Of a stretch of 39,481 nucleotides of DNA, positions 18,281 to 26,488 are shown piece after piece. This stretch comes from Thermoanaerobaculia bacterium. Its GTDB lineage: Bacteria; Acidobacteriota; Thermoanaerobaculia; Multivoradales; JAHZIX01. The stretch is taken from NCBI GenBank assembly GCA_027069135.1, contig JALXFE010000491.1, forward strand, positions 1-39,481. The letters are read 5' to 3'. The position numbers and the translations under genes were made by a program. Position 1 is the stretch's first letter; the number at the start of each line of letters is the position of its first letter. The notes under the pieces were generated by a model. It had not been told where the DNA came from, ran no database searches, and saw only the letters and a program-made list of their open reading frames with translations.

Positions 18281-18294
18281 GGGTCGAAAAGTCA

Positions 18295-21200
18295 TCACCG
18301 CGTCTCGCAGGCCCGGGGCAGGGCCGCATCGTCCGGGCTCATTTGGGCGAGATCTTCGAGGATTCGGTCTTCGATGAGCTGCGCCATGGTCTCTAGCGTC
18401 GGTGCATCGTAAAGAGCCCGCACCGGCAGGGTGATCGCCAAGAGCTCCTGGATGCGGTACATGTGACGGGTGGCATGGAGGGAGTGGCCACCGAGGTCGA
18501 AGAAATTGTCTTTGACCCCGATCTGTCGGCTGCCGACCAACTCCATCCAAATCTGCACCAAAAGCTCTTCGGTGTCGGTGCGAGGGGCTACATAGGCGGC
18601 CTGCTCTCTCCCGACAGTGGGTACCTGGAGGTCGTTGAGGGCTCGGCGATCGATCTTTCCACTGGAGGTCCGGGGCATGGAGTCGAGGAGTTGAAAGGTT
18701 CCCGGCACCATGTATTCCGGGAGACGCTCGGCGAGGAATGAGCGAAGGTCCGGTGTCGCCCCTTCTTCCACCACGATCCCTGCCACCAACCGGTCACCTC
18801 CTCCAAGGGGAAGCACGACGCATTCGTGCACTGCCGGATGCTGGGCCAGCACCGTCTCGATCTCCCCCAACTCAATACGGAAACCCCGTACTTTCACCTG
18901 GTGATCCCGACGACCGAGGAAGTCGAGGGCTCCGTCCCGCCGCCAGCGGGCCCGGTCCCCGGTCCGGTAGAGCCTTCCTCCGACCGCTGCCGGGACGGAG
19001 GAAGCGTCCGGCACGAAGCTCTGCGCCGTCCGTCGGGGATCCCCCAAGTAACCTCGGGCTACCTGCACGCCGCCGATGCTGAGCTCGCCGGGAATCCCCA
19101 GGGCCGCCGGGGCTCCCCAACGGTCCAGGACATAGAGCTGAGTATTGTCCGTCGGCCGGCCGATGGGCACGGTTCGGTGATCCCGAACGGGGTCACAAAG
19201 CCAGGTGGTGACATCGACAGCGGCCTCCGTAGGGCCGTAGTGGTTGAAGAGGTCTGCAGCGAGGGATTCCTTGAAGGTCGTGACCAGGTCCGGATCTAAG
19301 GCTTCACCGCTAGCGATGACCCGGCGGACTCCCGCGCAGGCCTCCCCCACGCCCGGCGCTTCCAGAAAGGCCCGCAGCATTGAGGGAACGAAATGCAAGG
19401 TCGTGATTCCGGCGCTGGCGATGAGCTCCACCAGGTAGGCAGGCTCTTTGTGGCCACCGGGTTTCGCCAGGATCAGTGAGGCTCCCACCGACAGAGGCCA
19501 GAAAAACTCCCATACGGAAACGTCGAAGCTGAAGGGAGTCTTCTGCAACACTTGGTCTTTGGCGCCCAGCTCTATCTGTCGCATTTCCCAGAAGATGCGG
19601 TGGGCCACCGCCCGATGAGAATTCATGACCCCTTTCGGGCGGCCGGTCGATCCTGAGGTGTAGATGATGTACGCCAATCGGTCCGCTGGCATCGGAGGTC
19701 CCGTTGTCTGGGGACGGGCCAGGGGAATCGTCCGGGCGAGATCCTCCAGGCAGACCAGCCGGCAGGTCCCGGAGGCATCAAGGGGGCGAAGCGTCTCCCG
19801 GGTGGCGCCGTGGGCCAGGAGGAGGGGAGGGGAGGCCGGGGTGAGACGCCGCAGATCCTCCAGCAGGACTCCCAGGCGGGAGCGGGGATAGCTCGGTTCC
19901 AGAGGTACATAACCGCCGCCGGCTTCGAGAATTCCCAGCAGGCCGACCACCAGATCCGCAGACCGTTCCATGGCGACGGCGACGGGGATCTCTGGACCGA
20001 CCCCGAGCTCTCGGAGGCCGTGGGCCACTTTCCCGACCCTCTCACCGAGAGCTGCGTAGGACAGGGATTCCGTCTCGTCCACCAGGGCTGTCGCCTGGGG
20101 GGTACGCTCGATCTGGGCCCGGACGAGCTCATCGAGGCAGAAAGGCAGGGAGAATCTCTCGATGGTGGCGTTGTTCTCGACGACCAATTGTTGGCGCTCG
20201 CTGACGGTCAGTAAGTCCAGGGTGTCGAGGGCGAGGTTTTCATCGGTGCTGACCTGGGTTACCAGTCTTTCGAAGTGCCCGATCATTCGCTGCACGGTGG
20301 AGCGATCGAAGAGATCCCGATTGAGCTCCCAAAGGAACGTTATGCCCTCGTCTCTCGGGCCGCCGCTGGATCTTCCTCCCTGGCCGAGGCGCTGCTCCTC
20401 AGGAAGGATGACCGTTACGTTGAGGTCGAATTTTGCCGATCCGTTGGATAGGCCCAGGACCCAGTCGACAGCCGGTTCCCCGAAATCGACGGACGCCAAG
20501 GGAGCGTCGTGGAAGCTGAAGAAGGCCTGGAAGAGAGGGTTCTGGCGGGAACCCCTATCCGGTCGAAGAGCCTTCACCACCCGGTCGAAGGGCACGTCCT
20601 GGTTGGAGAAGGCTTCCTGGGAGGTGCGGTGGGCGCGCCGAAGAATCTCTGCGAAGGTCGGGTTCTCAGAGAGGTCGTTGCGCAGGACGACGTTGTTCAC
20701 CAACATGCCGACCAGGCGCTCGACTGCCAGCCACCGCCGATTGGCGATACCGCTGCCCACCAACACATCCGTTTGGCCGCTGTAGCGGGAGAGCACCGCA
20801 GCGAAGGCCGATTCCAGGCAGACGAAGACCGTCGTTTTCCGCCTTCGACTGAGGGACCTTACTGAGCGGGCAAGGGTCGGCGGCATCTGCCACCGCAAGG
20901 TCGAGCCGCGGAAGGTCTGGTGGGTCGGCCGTGGATGGTCGAAGGGAAGGGCCAAGGCCTCCGGGTGATCTCCGAGCTTTTCCGTCCAGTAGTCGATCTG
21001 CCGTCGGCAAGCCACGGAGTCGACCCAACGGTGCTGCCAAGCGGCGAAATCCGCGAAGCGCAACGGGGCCTCGGCAGCCACCGGCTCTCGTCCCTGACTG
21101 CGGCAGCGATAGCTCTCGGCCAGCTCTTCGAGGAGGATGTTGAAGGACCAACCGTCGTGGATCAGGTGGTGTTCGATATGCAGCAGCCAATGCTCGGCCA

Positions 21201-23409
21201 CTGCGATGCGCAACAGCACCCAGGTGACCAAGGATTTCCCGGCGGGATCGATGAGGACCTTCAGGATGCGTTCCATGACCCGGTGGCCGCAGGTCTCTCG
21301 ATCGGTCTCGGGCAGGCCCGAGAGGTCTACCAGCGGCAGGGGCACCCGGGGCGGCGGATGAATGACCTGCACCGGCCGGCCTTCCTCGGACACGAAGCTG
21401 GTGCGGAAGATCTCGTGACGGTCCACCAAGTCCTGGAGGCTTTGGCGCAGAGCGCGAGGCACCAGGGCTCCTCGGAAGCGGAAATAGCACTGGGCCTGGT
21501 ACGCCAGGTTTCCCGGCTGCAATTGCAGGAGGAACCAGACCCGCTGTTGGGAGAAGCTCAATGGAATCGGGGAACCGGCAAAGCCCGGGGCCGGGCCGAG
21601 GGCCACCTCATCCGCTCCTTCCGGAGGCGGCTCGGCGTCGATCCAGGCGCCGAGGCCGCGAATCGTCGGTTCCCGGAAGAACCGGTCCAACGGCGCCTCG
21701 ACCCCAAAGAGCTCCCGCACCTGAGAAAGCATCCGAGTCACCAGGAGGGAATGGCCCCCGAGCTCGAAGAGACTGTCGTCGATGCCGAGGTCAGCGATAC
21801 CCAGCATTCGGCTCCACAACCGTTCCAACCGTCGCTCGGTGGCGCTCGCCGGGGGTACCCGGGGAGCCTCCAACTCAGGCCGTAGGGACCCCGGCTCCGG
21901 CAGAACCGCGCGGTCCAACTTGCCATGGCGGTTGAGCGGCCAAGCTTCCACTTCGACGAAGACCGTGGGGATCATGGTCTCCGGAAGGGTGGAAGCCAGG
22001 AAGCTACGCAGCTGCCGAATCGAGGGAGCCTCCGCCACGGAGCGGAAGTAGGCCACCAGGCGCATCTCTTGACCGGCGCCACGAGGCTCGACGACACATC
22101 TGTTGAGGGCCGGGTGCTCGGCCAAGCGGGCCTCGATCTCTCCCAACTCGATGCGGTGGCCCCGCAACTTGATTTGGTGGTCCTTTCGCCCCACGAAATC
22201 CACCAGACCCTCTGCCGTCCATCGGGCCAGATCCCCGCTTCGATAGACCCTCTCCCCGGCCAGTCTTGGAGAAGGATGAGGGATGAAGGCCTGGGCGGTC
22301 TCTCTTGGCCGCCGGTAGTAGCCGCGGGCGAGCCCGTCGCCGCCGATGAGAATCTCGCCGATCTCGCCGATTCTTCGGGGGGCGAGATCGGCGTCAACGA
22401 TGAGGAGCTCCTCTCCTTCGAGGGCGGTTCCAATCGGGATGGAAGCTGCCTCCGGTGGTACCCGGCTCACCGGGTTCCAGGCCGAGACGACAGAGGATTC
22501 CGTCGGGCCGTAGGCATTGGCCAGCTGTGCCGGAGCTCCCCGCTCCAGCACCCGACGGATCGTGGCGGGAACGAGGGGCTCACCGCCGCAAAGGACCTGC
22601 TGAACGTGAGCGAAGGCTTCCGGCGAGGAACGCTCGACTTCGTTGAAAAGGGAGGCCGAGAGGATGAGGTGGCTGATGCTCTTTTCTCGTAGGCGCTGCG
22701 CCAAAACCGTCGGGACTCGGACGTCTCGGGAGGGGATCACCACGAGCGTGGCGCCCCGGAGAAGGGAGCCCCAAAGCTCCCATCCCGAGATATCGAAGGA
22801 AGCGTTGGAGATCTGGCCCATACGGGAGCCCGGGGACAAGTCGCAGATCTTGGCGTCCTGGGTCAGGGCCAACACCCCTCTGTGGGGGACCGCAACGCCT
22901 TTCGGTCGGCCGGTCGAACCCGAAGTGAAAATCAAGTAGAGGAGGCTGTCCGGAGAGAGGAGCGGCTCCGGGATTGGTGGAGACGGGCGAGCATCCTCCA
23001 GAGCTTCTTCCGGAAATACGAGGGTTTCGACAGAGGACTCGAAGACTCCTGCAAGGTCCCGATGGGTGAGCAATACCTGTGCTCCGCTCTCTTCGAGCAT
23101 CCCGGTGAGCCTCTCTGTCGGATGGTCCGGATCCATGGGCAGGTAGGCTGCGCCCGCCTTGACCACCGCCAAGACGCTGGCGATCTGGGCGGCGGAGCGA
23201 CGCAAGACGATCCCTACCGGAGCTTCCAGGGGGATTCCGAGCTCGGCGAGCCGTGCAGCCAGGCGGTCTGCGCGGCGGTTCAGCTCTCGATAGGAAAGCT
23301 CGAGTCCTTCCGCTTCTAGAGCTATCGCCTGGGGTGTCTCGGCCACCCAACGCCGAAAGATCTGCAGAACGGTAGCTGCACCCACCGCAGAGTCCGGAAC
23401 ATGCGCCAT
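18295..23409 (-). CDS. Non-ribosomal peptide synthetase NRPS1: A-T-C-A-T (initiation)
   Basis: A 1704-residue synthetase that begins directly with an adenylation domain, so it holds the loading module. A1 has FTSGSTG at about residue 161. T1 has GGHSL near 551. C2 has HHLIHDGW near 746. A2 has YTSGSTG near 1250. T2 has GGHSL near 1641. There is no C-terminal epimerase, so the product is handed to NRPS2. The GrsA-aligned code of A2 is DVWHISHVDK, close to the serine code DVWHxSLxDK of EntF, and its HFVPSML segment also looks EntF-like. A1 reads DIWILGAVVK, with no match I know; its Asp235 is kept, so an alpha-amino acid-like substrate is expected. The start ATG has GGGAGG nine bases upstream. 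The gene is first in the four-gene operon. No MbtH-like protein is visible in the window. Confidence 0.95.
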   Translation of the reverse strand: MAHVPDSAVGAATVLQIFRRWVAETPQAIALEAEGLELSYRELNRRADRLAARLAELGIPLEAPVGIVLRRSAAQIASVLAVVKAGAAYLPMDPDHPTERLTGMLEESGAQVLLTHRDLAGVFESSVETLVFPEEALEDARPSPPIPEPLLSPDSLLYLIFTSGSTGRPKGVAVPHRGVLALTQDAKICDLSPGSRMGQISNASFDISGWELWGSLLRGATLVVIPSRDVRVPTVLAQRLREKSISHLILSASLFNEVERSSPEAFAHVQQVLCGGEPLVPATIRRVLERGAPAQLANAYGPTESSVVSAWNPVSRVPPEAASIPIGTALEGEELLIVDADLAPRRIGEIGEILIGGDGLARGYYRRPRETAQAFIPHPSPRLAGERVYRSGDLARWTAEGLVDFVGRKDHQIKLRGHRIELGEIEARLAEHPALNRCVVEPRGAGQEMRLVAYFRSVAEAPSIRQLRSFLASTLPETMIPTVFVEVEAWPLNRHGKLDRAVLPEPGSLRPELEAPRVPPASATERRLERLWSRMLGIADLGIDDSLFELGGHSLLVTRMLSQVRELFGVEAPLDRFFREPTIRGLGAWIDAEPPPEGADEVALGPAPGFAGSPIPLSFSQQRVWFLLQLQPGNLAYQAQCYFRFRGALVPRALRQSLQDLVDRHEIFRTSFVSEEGRPVQVIHPPPRVPLPLVDLSGLPETDRETCGHRVMERILKVLIDPAGKSLVTWVLLRIAVAEHWLLHIEHHLIHDGWSFNILLEELAESYRCRSQGREPVAAEAPLRFADFAAWQHRWVDSVACRRQIDYWTEKLGDHPEALALPFDHPRPTHQTFRGSTLRWQMPPTLARSVRSLSRRRKTTVFVCLESAFAAVLSRYSGQTDVLVGSGIANRRWLAVERLVGMLVNNVVLRNDLSENPTFAEILRRAHRTSQEAFSNQDVPFDRVVKALRPDRGSRQNPLFQAFFSFHDAPLASVDFGEPAVDWVLGLSNGSAKFDLNVTVILPEEQRLGQGGRSSGGPRDEGITFLWELNRDLFDRSTVQRMIGHFERLVTQVSTDENLALDTLDLLTVSERQQLVVENNATIERFSLPFCLDELVRAQIERTPQATALVDETESLSYAALGERVGKVAHGLRELGVGPEIPVAVAMERSADLVVGLLGILEAGGGYVPLEPSYPRSRLGVLLEDLRRLTPASPPLLLAHGATRETLRPLDASGTCRLVCLEDLARTIPLARPQTTGPPMPADRLAYIIYTSGSTGRPKGVMNSHRAVAHRIFWEMRQIELGAKDQVLQKTPFSFDVSVWEFFWPLSVGASLILAKPGGHKEPAYLVELIASAGITTLHFVPSMLRAFLEAPGVGEACAGVRRVIASGEALDPDLVTTFKESLAADLFNHYGPTEAAVDVTTWLCDPVRDHRTVPIGRPTDNTQLYVLDRWGAPAALGIPGELSIGGVQVARGYLGDPRRTAQSFVPDASSVPAAVGGRLYRTGDRARWRRDGALDFLGRRDHQVKVRGFRIELGEIETVLAQHPAVHECVVLPLGGGDRLVAGIVVEEGATPDLRSFLAERLPEYMVPGTFQLLDSMPRTSSGKIDRRALNDLQVPTVGREQAAYVAPRTDTEELLVQIWMELVGSRQIGVKDNFFDLGGHSLHATRHMYRIQELLAITLPVRALYDAPTLETMAQLIEDRILEDLAQMSPDDAALPRACETR

Positions 23410-23576
23410 GGAAAATTCCCTCCCATCAAATATGAAAAAACTTCCACCCGGGCGGCAAGCTTTGCTTGCTGTTGTAAGGGGATCGAGGTGAGCGGGGATT
23501 CATAAGAGATTCCCGCAATCATTACATTAGAAAGAGCGAGGTTTCCCTGGGTTCCGAAGACCCGGAAAAGGAACTC

Positions 23577-23697
23577 GAGGTGCTGTCGTTCCTCTCCGAG
23601 AAAGAGTTTTAACACAATCTATATATTCTGTCACGTTTGTTATTCCGGGGAACACTTAGAACATTCGAGAGGTTGAATATCTGTGAGGTGCTGTCGT
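23577..23697. repeat. 13-bp direct repeat in divergent control region
   Basis: The word gaggtgctgtcgt occurs at 23577-23589 and again at 23685-23697, flanking the AT-rich core with 108 bases between starts. The spacing and position on both sides of the candidate promoter could suit a shared regulator. No regulator gene is present in the window, so this is only suggestive. Confidence 0.4.
23606..23634 (-). promoter_or_regulatory. Candidate sigma70-type promoter of NRPS operon
   Basis: On the minus strand, GTGACA (5 of 6 to TTGACA) is followed after 17 bases by TAAAAC (4 of 6 to TATAAT). It lies in the AT-rich core about 200 bases upstream of the NRPS1 ATG. Acidobacterial promoter consensus is not well established, so this is a pattern match. 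Confidence 0.35.
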
Positions 23698-23833
23698 CCG
23701 ACTTCTCTTTGTTCCGCCATTCGACTCGGGATTCCGTCGATCCATCGCCTTGGGCCGCATTCTCGGTTTGATCTTTGGGTCGGCCTCGATGTCGATTTTC
23801 GGTGACCGGATGAACTTCTGGAGGAAGTTAAGG

Positions 23834-24295
23834 ATGCCTGAGACTACCCAAGAGGTAGCCCCTCCCCAGGGGCGGCCAGCCCCCTCATCCCCAGACCAGC
23901 CTTGGGGTTTTCAACTCATCGTTGACTGTTTTGGGTGTGATTACGATATCTGCTGCGATCTGGAAAGGGGCTATGAGTTCCTCGACCAGATCTGCCGGCA
24001 CCTGAAGATGACGAAGCAGACCCAGCCTTATGTCTTCAAGACCTGCGAAACCACTTTCCCTGGCCGACCGGGGTACAGCGGGTGGGTGCCGATCATCGAA
24101 AGCGGCATTCAAGTACACACTTCGGCATATAATAATTTCATTAGCATTGATGTATATTCTTGTCGGCCTTTCAGTAATGAGGACGTCACCGGGTTCATTA
24201 CCCGCTGGTTCGAGCCGTCCCATATCGAGACGGGATTTCTTCATCGGGGGAAGGGTTTGATGAATTGGAAACACAATCAGCAATCCACGGGATAG
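23834..24295 (+). CDS. S-adenosylmethionine decarboxylase-like pyruvoyl enzyme homologue
   Basis: A 153-residue protein aligning with the short bacterial AdoMetDC (SpeD/SpeH) fold. The N-terminal GFQLIVDCFGCD matches the first strand. IIESGIQVHT then IDVYSC match the processing and catalytic block of the Thermotoga enzyme (ESHLTIHT...LFTC). The self-cleavage Ser after Glu, the proton-donor His and the Cys are all kept, but the residue after the Ser is Gly instead of the usual His. In the family, autocleavage creates a pyruvoyl group that decarboxylates AdoMet; some homologues have been reported to act on L-ornithine or L-arginine. ATG 23834 has GGAGG nine bases upstream, better than the upstream TTG. 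It is followed 57 bases on by the CRTAC1-like gene. Function in the cluster is unknown: aminopropyl supply, diamine supply or a new decarboxylation are all possible. Confidence 0.75.
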   Translation: MPETTQEVAPPQGRPAPSSPDQPWGFQLIVDCFGCDYDICCDLERGYEFLDQICRHLKMTKQTQPYVFKTCETTFPGRPGYSGWVPIIESGIQVHTSAYNNFISIDVYSCRPFSNEDVTGFITRWFEPSHIETGFLHRGKGLMNWKHNQQSTG

Positions 24296-24352
24296 AGCGT
24301 GTTTTATGTATTGCACGGTGCCTACGTTTCAACCACAGGAGAGAGGGAGAGA

Positions 24353-26407
24353 ATGAATCAAAGACAGCGTACGCTTCTCAATGCCCCGCCGAGCTTCGCC
24401 TTGGCGATTCTGGTCATGGTTGTCCTCGCACCCGCGAGCCTCGCCGTAGATCTCACCTTTACCAATATCGCTGAGGATCCTGCCGCTGGGCTGGCCTGGG
24501 AGCGAGTGCCTTCCCCCCGACTGGCATTGCGGCAGGCAGTCGTCGACATGTCCCCGATCCCCAACGCTGAGTTTGGCGCGATCCGGGCGAATCTCAGCCC
24601 CCAGAAGCCCAGAGGCAATCCGGGTTTAGTGATCTTCGACTTCGATCGTGACGGCGATCTCGACATCTATGCCACCAATGGTCCCGGTGAAAACAACAGC
24701 CTGTTCGTCAACCAACTTCGGGAGACGGGCCTCCTGACCTTCGTGGATCAGGGCGGCCCGGCCGGCGTGGGCGCCTTCAACCAGGACAGTGCGGGAGCCT
24801 GCGCCGGCGACATCGACAACGACGGCGACCAGGATCTCTATGTGCTGGGCACCGGGGAGACGAATCTGCTCTTCGAGAACCAGGGAAATGGCTCGTTCCT
24901 GGAGATCACCGCTTCCGCCGGGGTCGGCGGCGACGGTCGTCATCCGTCCGGTTGTTCCTTCGGCGACATCGACAACGATGGGCTCCTCGACGTTGTCGTC
25001 GCCAACACCTACGATAGTTGGGATCACCGTATTCCGGTCTTCACTCGGGGGCCGACCTATTCAGGGATGGAGCATAACTACCTGTTCCACAATCTCGGTG
25101 GCAATACCTTCGAGGATGTGAGCGCCACCTCCGGAATCCAAAACGTTTCCAATATGCCCGGTGGCGCCTTCACCTGGGCCATTGCCATGGCAGATTACGA
25201 CCAGGATGGGGATATCGATATTCTTTCCGCGGACAATCAGGGTAGCGCCCCGACGGAGCCTAGTGAGGAGCGCGGCTACAATCGCATCTTCCAAAACGAC
25301 GGCGGTGGGAATTTCACAGACGTGACGGTTGCGGCCGGATTGGATTTCGTCGGGGGTTGGATGGGAGTGGACTTTGGGGACTTGAATTGTGACGGTCACC
25401 TGGATTTTTTCTCCTCCAATCTCGGATACCTGGGTTTCGGGCAGCCGGCCCAATGGTTCTTCGGCAACGCCGACGGCACCTTCACCAATCCGGGGCCTGG
25501 TCCCATCGGGATGACCCCTTTCGGTTGGGGGATCTCGATCTTTGATTATGACAACGATGCGGACGCAGACATCGTCTACCATGGCGGCGTCGACATTCTC
25601 TCGTTGATCATCAAGGACAATCCCGGAGTCCTGCTGCGCAACATCGGAGACTGCACTGGCGAGTTCGAATGGGACTCCGGGGCTTTCAGTACCAATCATC
25701 AAGATCGCATGGTCCATGCGGTCGCGGTGGGAGATCTGAACAATGACGGCTTCGAGGACATCGTCTCGGCCTCGAACTTCAATGTCGTAGAGAAGTTCGC
25801 CGTCCCCTTCAGTGGGGTCTTCACGCCTCCCTTCGGCTCGCCCTTCGATGCTGTCGCCACGTTCGAGGTGGCTTTCTTCAGCCGGGTGAATCCAGGGTTT
25901 CAGACCTACATAGATCCGGAAATCGTTCGTGGTGACATGGCGGTGGAGATCAGCAGCGCCGACAATGGCAACCATTGGGCCGCCGTCAATCTCCGGGGTT
26001 CGGTAGGAACCCTCCCCAACGGTCGGGTCAACCGTGACGGTGTCGGCGCCGTGGTCAGTTTCACGCCCAAGAACGGCAAGACCTCGAAGCGGCCGATCAT
26101 CGCCGGTTCGAGCTATTCATCCCAGGACAGCCTGACGGCGAATTTCGGACTCGGCCTCGAAGGGCGGGGCACGGTGGATGTTCTATGGCCCGGCGGGGTC
26201 AAGAACCGTCGCCATAACGTCCGGCAGGGTAAGACCGTCCTCATGCCGGAAATTCCCTGCAGCATAGATACCACCGCAAGCTTCCACTCCTACAAGGCTT
26301 GTGTCTTCGGCTCCCTGCTGCGTCTGAGGATCCGCCGTGTGATCAGCGGCCGCGACTTTGGCCAGCTCTTCATCAGCGCCATCCTGGGTTACTTAGAGGA
26401 GCATTAG
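24353..26407 (+). CDS. Secreted CRTAC1-like protein: FG-GAP/VCBS repeats plus ASPIC/UnbV domain
   Basis: A 684-residue exported protein. Residues 1 to about 33 form a signal peptide (hydrophobic FALAILVMVVLAPASLA). Residues about 85-470 hold several FG-GAP/VCBS repeats with calcium-binding DxDxDG loops such as DFDRDGDLDIY, DIDNDGDQDLY, DYDQDGDIDIL and DLNNDGFEDIV, giving a beta-propeller. About residues 555-630 match the ASPIC/UnbV domain (GVGAVVSF ... FGLGLEGRGTVDVLWPGG). A roughly 50-residue basic and hydrophobic tail follows, unusual for the family. ATG 24353 is preceded by a GGAG-rich ribosome site. UnbV-domain proteins occur in enediyne and other secondary-metabolite loci and widely in Acidobacteriota, with no settled enzymatic role. 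Being co-directional with the decarboxylase homologue suggests a shared transcript. Confidence 0.85.
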   Translation: MNQRQRTLLNAPPSFALAILVMVVLAPASLAVDLTFTNIAEDPAAGLAWERVPSPRLALRQAVVDMSPIPNAEFGAIRANLSPQKPRGNPGLVIFDFDRDGDLDIYATNGPGENNSLFVNQLRETGLLTFVDQGGPAGVGAFNQDSAGACAGDIDNDGDQDLYVLGTGETNLLFENQGNGSFLEITASAGVGGDGRHPSGCSFGDIDNDGLLDVVVANTYDSWDHRIPVFTRGPTYSGMEHNYLFHNLGGNTFEDVSATSGIQNVSNMPGGAFTWAIAMADYDQDGDIDILSADNQGSAPTEPSEERGYNRIFQNDGGGNFTDVTVAAGLDFVGGWMGVDFGDLNCDGHLDFFSSNLGYLGFGQPAQWFFGNADGTFTNPGPGPIGMTPFGWGISIFDYDNDADADIVYHGGVDILSLIIKDNPGVLLRNIGDCTGEFEWDSGAFSTNHQDRMVHAVAVGDLNNDGFEDIVSASNFNVVEKFAVPFSGVFTPPFGSPFDAVATFEVAFFSRVNPGFQTYIDPEIVRGDMAVEISSADNGNHWAAVNLRGSVGTLPNGRVNRDGVGAVVSFTPKNGKTSKRPIIAGSSYSSQDSLTANFGLGLEGRGTVDVLWPGGVKNRRHNVRQGKTVLMPEIPCSIDTTASFHSYKACVFGSLLRLRIRRVISGRDFGQLFISAILGYLEEH

Positions 26408-26488
26408 GTTCCCGCAAGCCTAGTGCCTCGAGACGAGGGCCTTCCCATAGCAAGATCGGCTGCGGGGGGGCTTTTCGGTTGGGGTCCT

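Larger units (their letters stand above)
23410..23833. other. Divergent control region between NRPS operon and speD-like gene
   Basis: About 420 non-coding bases, with an AT-rich core around 23600-23660, separate the leftward NRPS operon from the rightward decarboxylase-homologue gene. It holds a candidate promoter for the NRPS operon and a 13-bp direct repeat. The open frame from TTG 23750 extends the decarboxylase upstream but lacks family similarity there. No small RNA or riboswitch fold is recognised. Confidence 0.6.

Noticed and set aside
23750-23833. TTG 23750 as the start of the AdoMet-decarboxylase homologue
   Set aside because: The extra 28 codons have no family similarity, and ATG 23834 has a well-spaced GGAGG.
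26408-26488. Possible terminator between the convergent CRTAC1-like and cupin-MetRS genes
   Set aside because: Only a 5-bp stem (CCTCG/CGAGG) and a G-run were found, without a T-tract.
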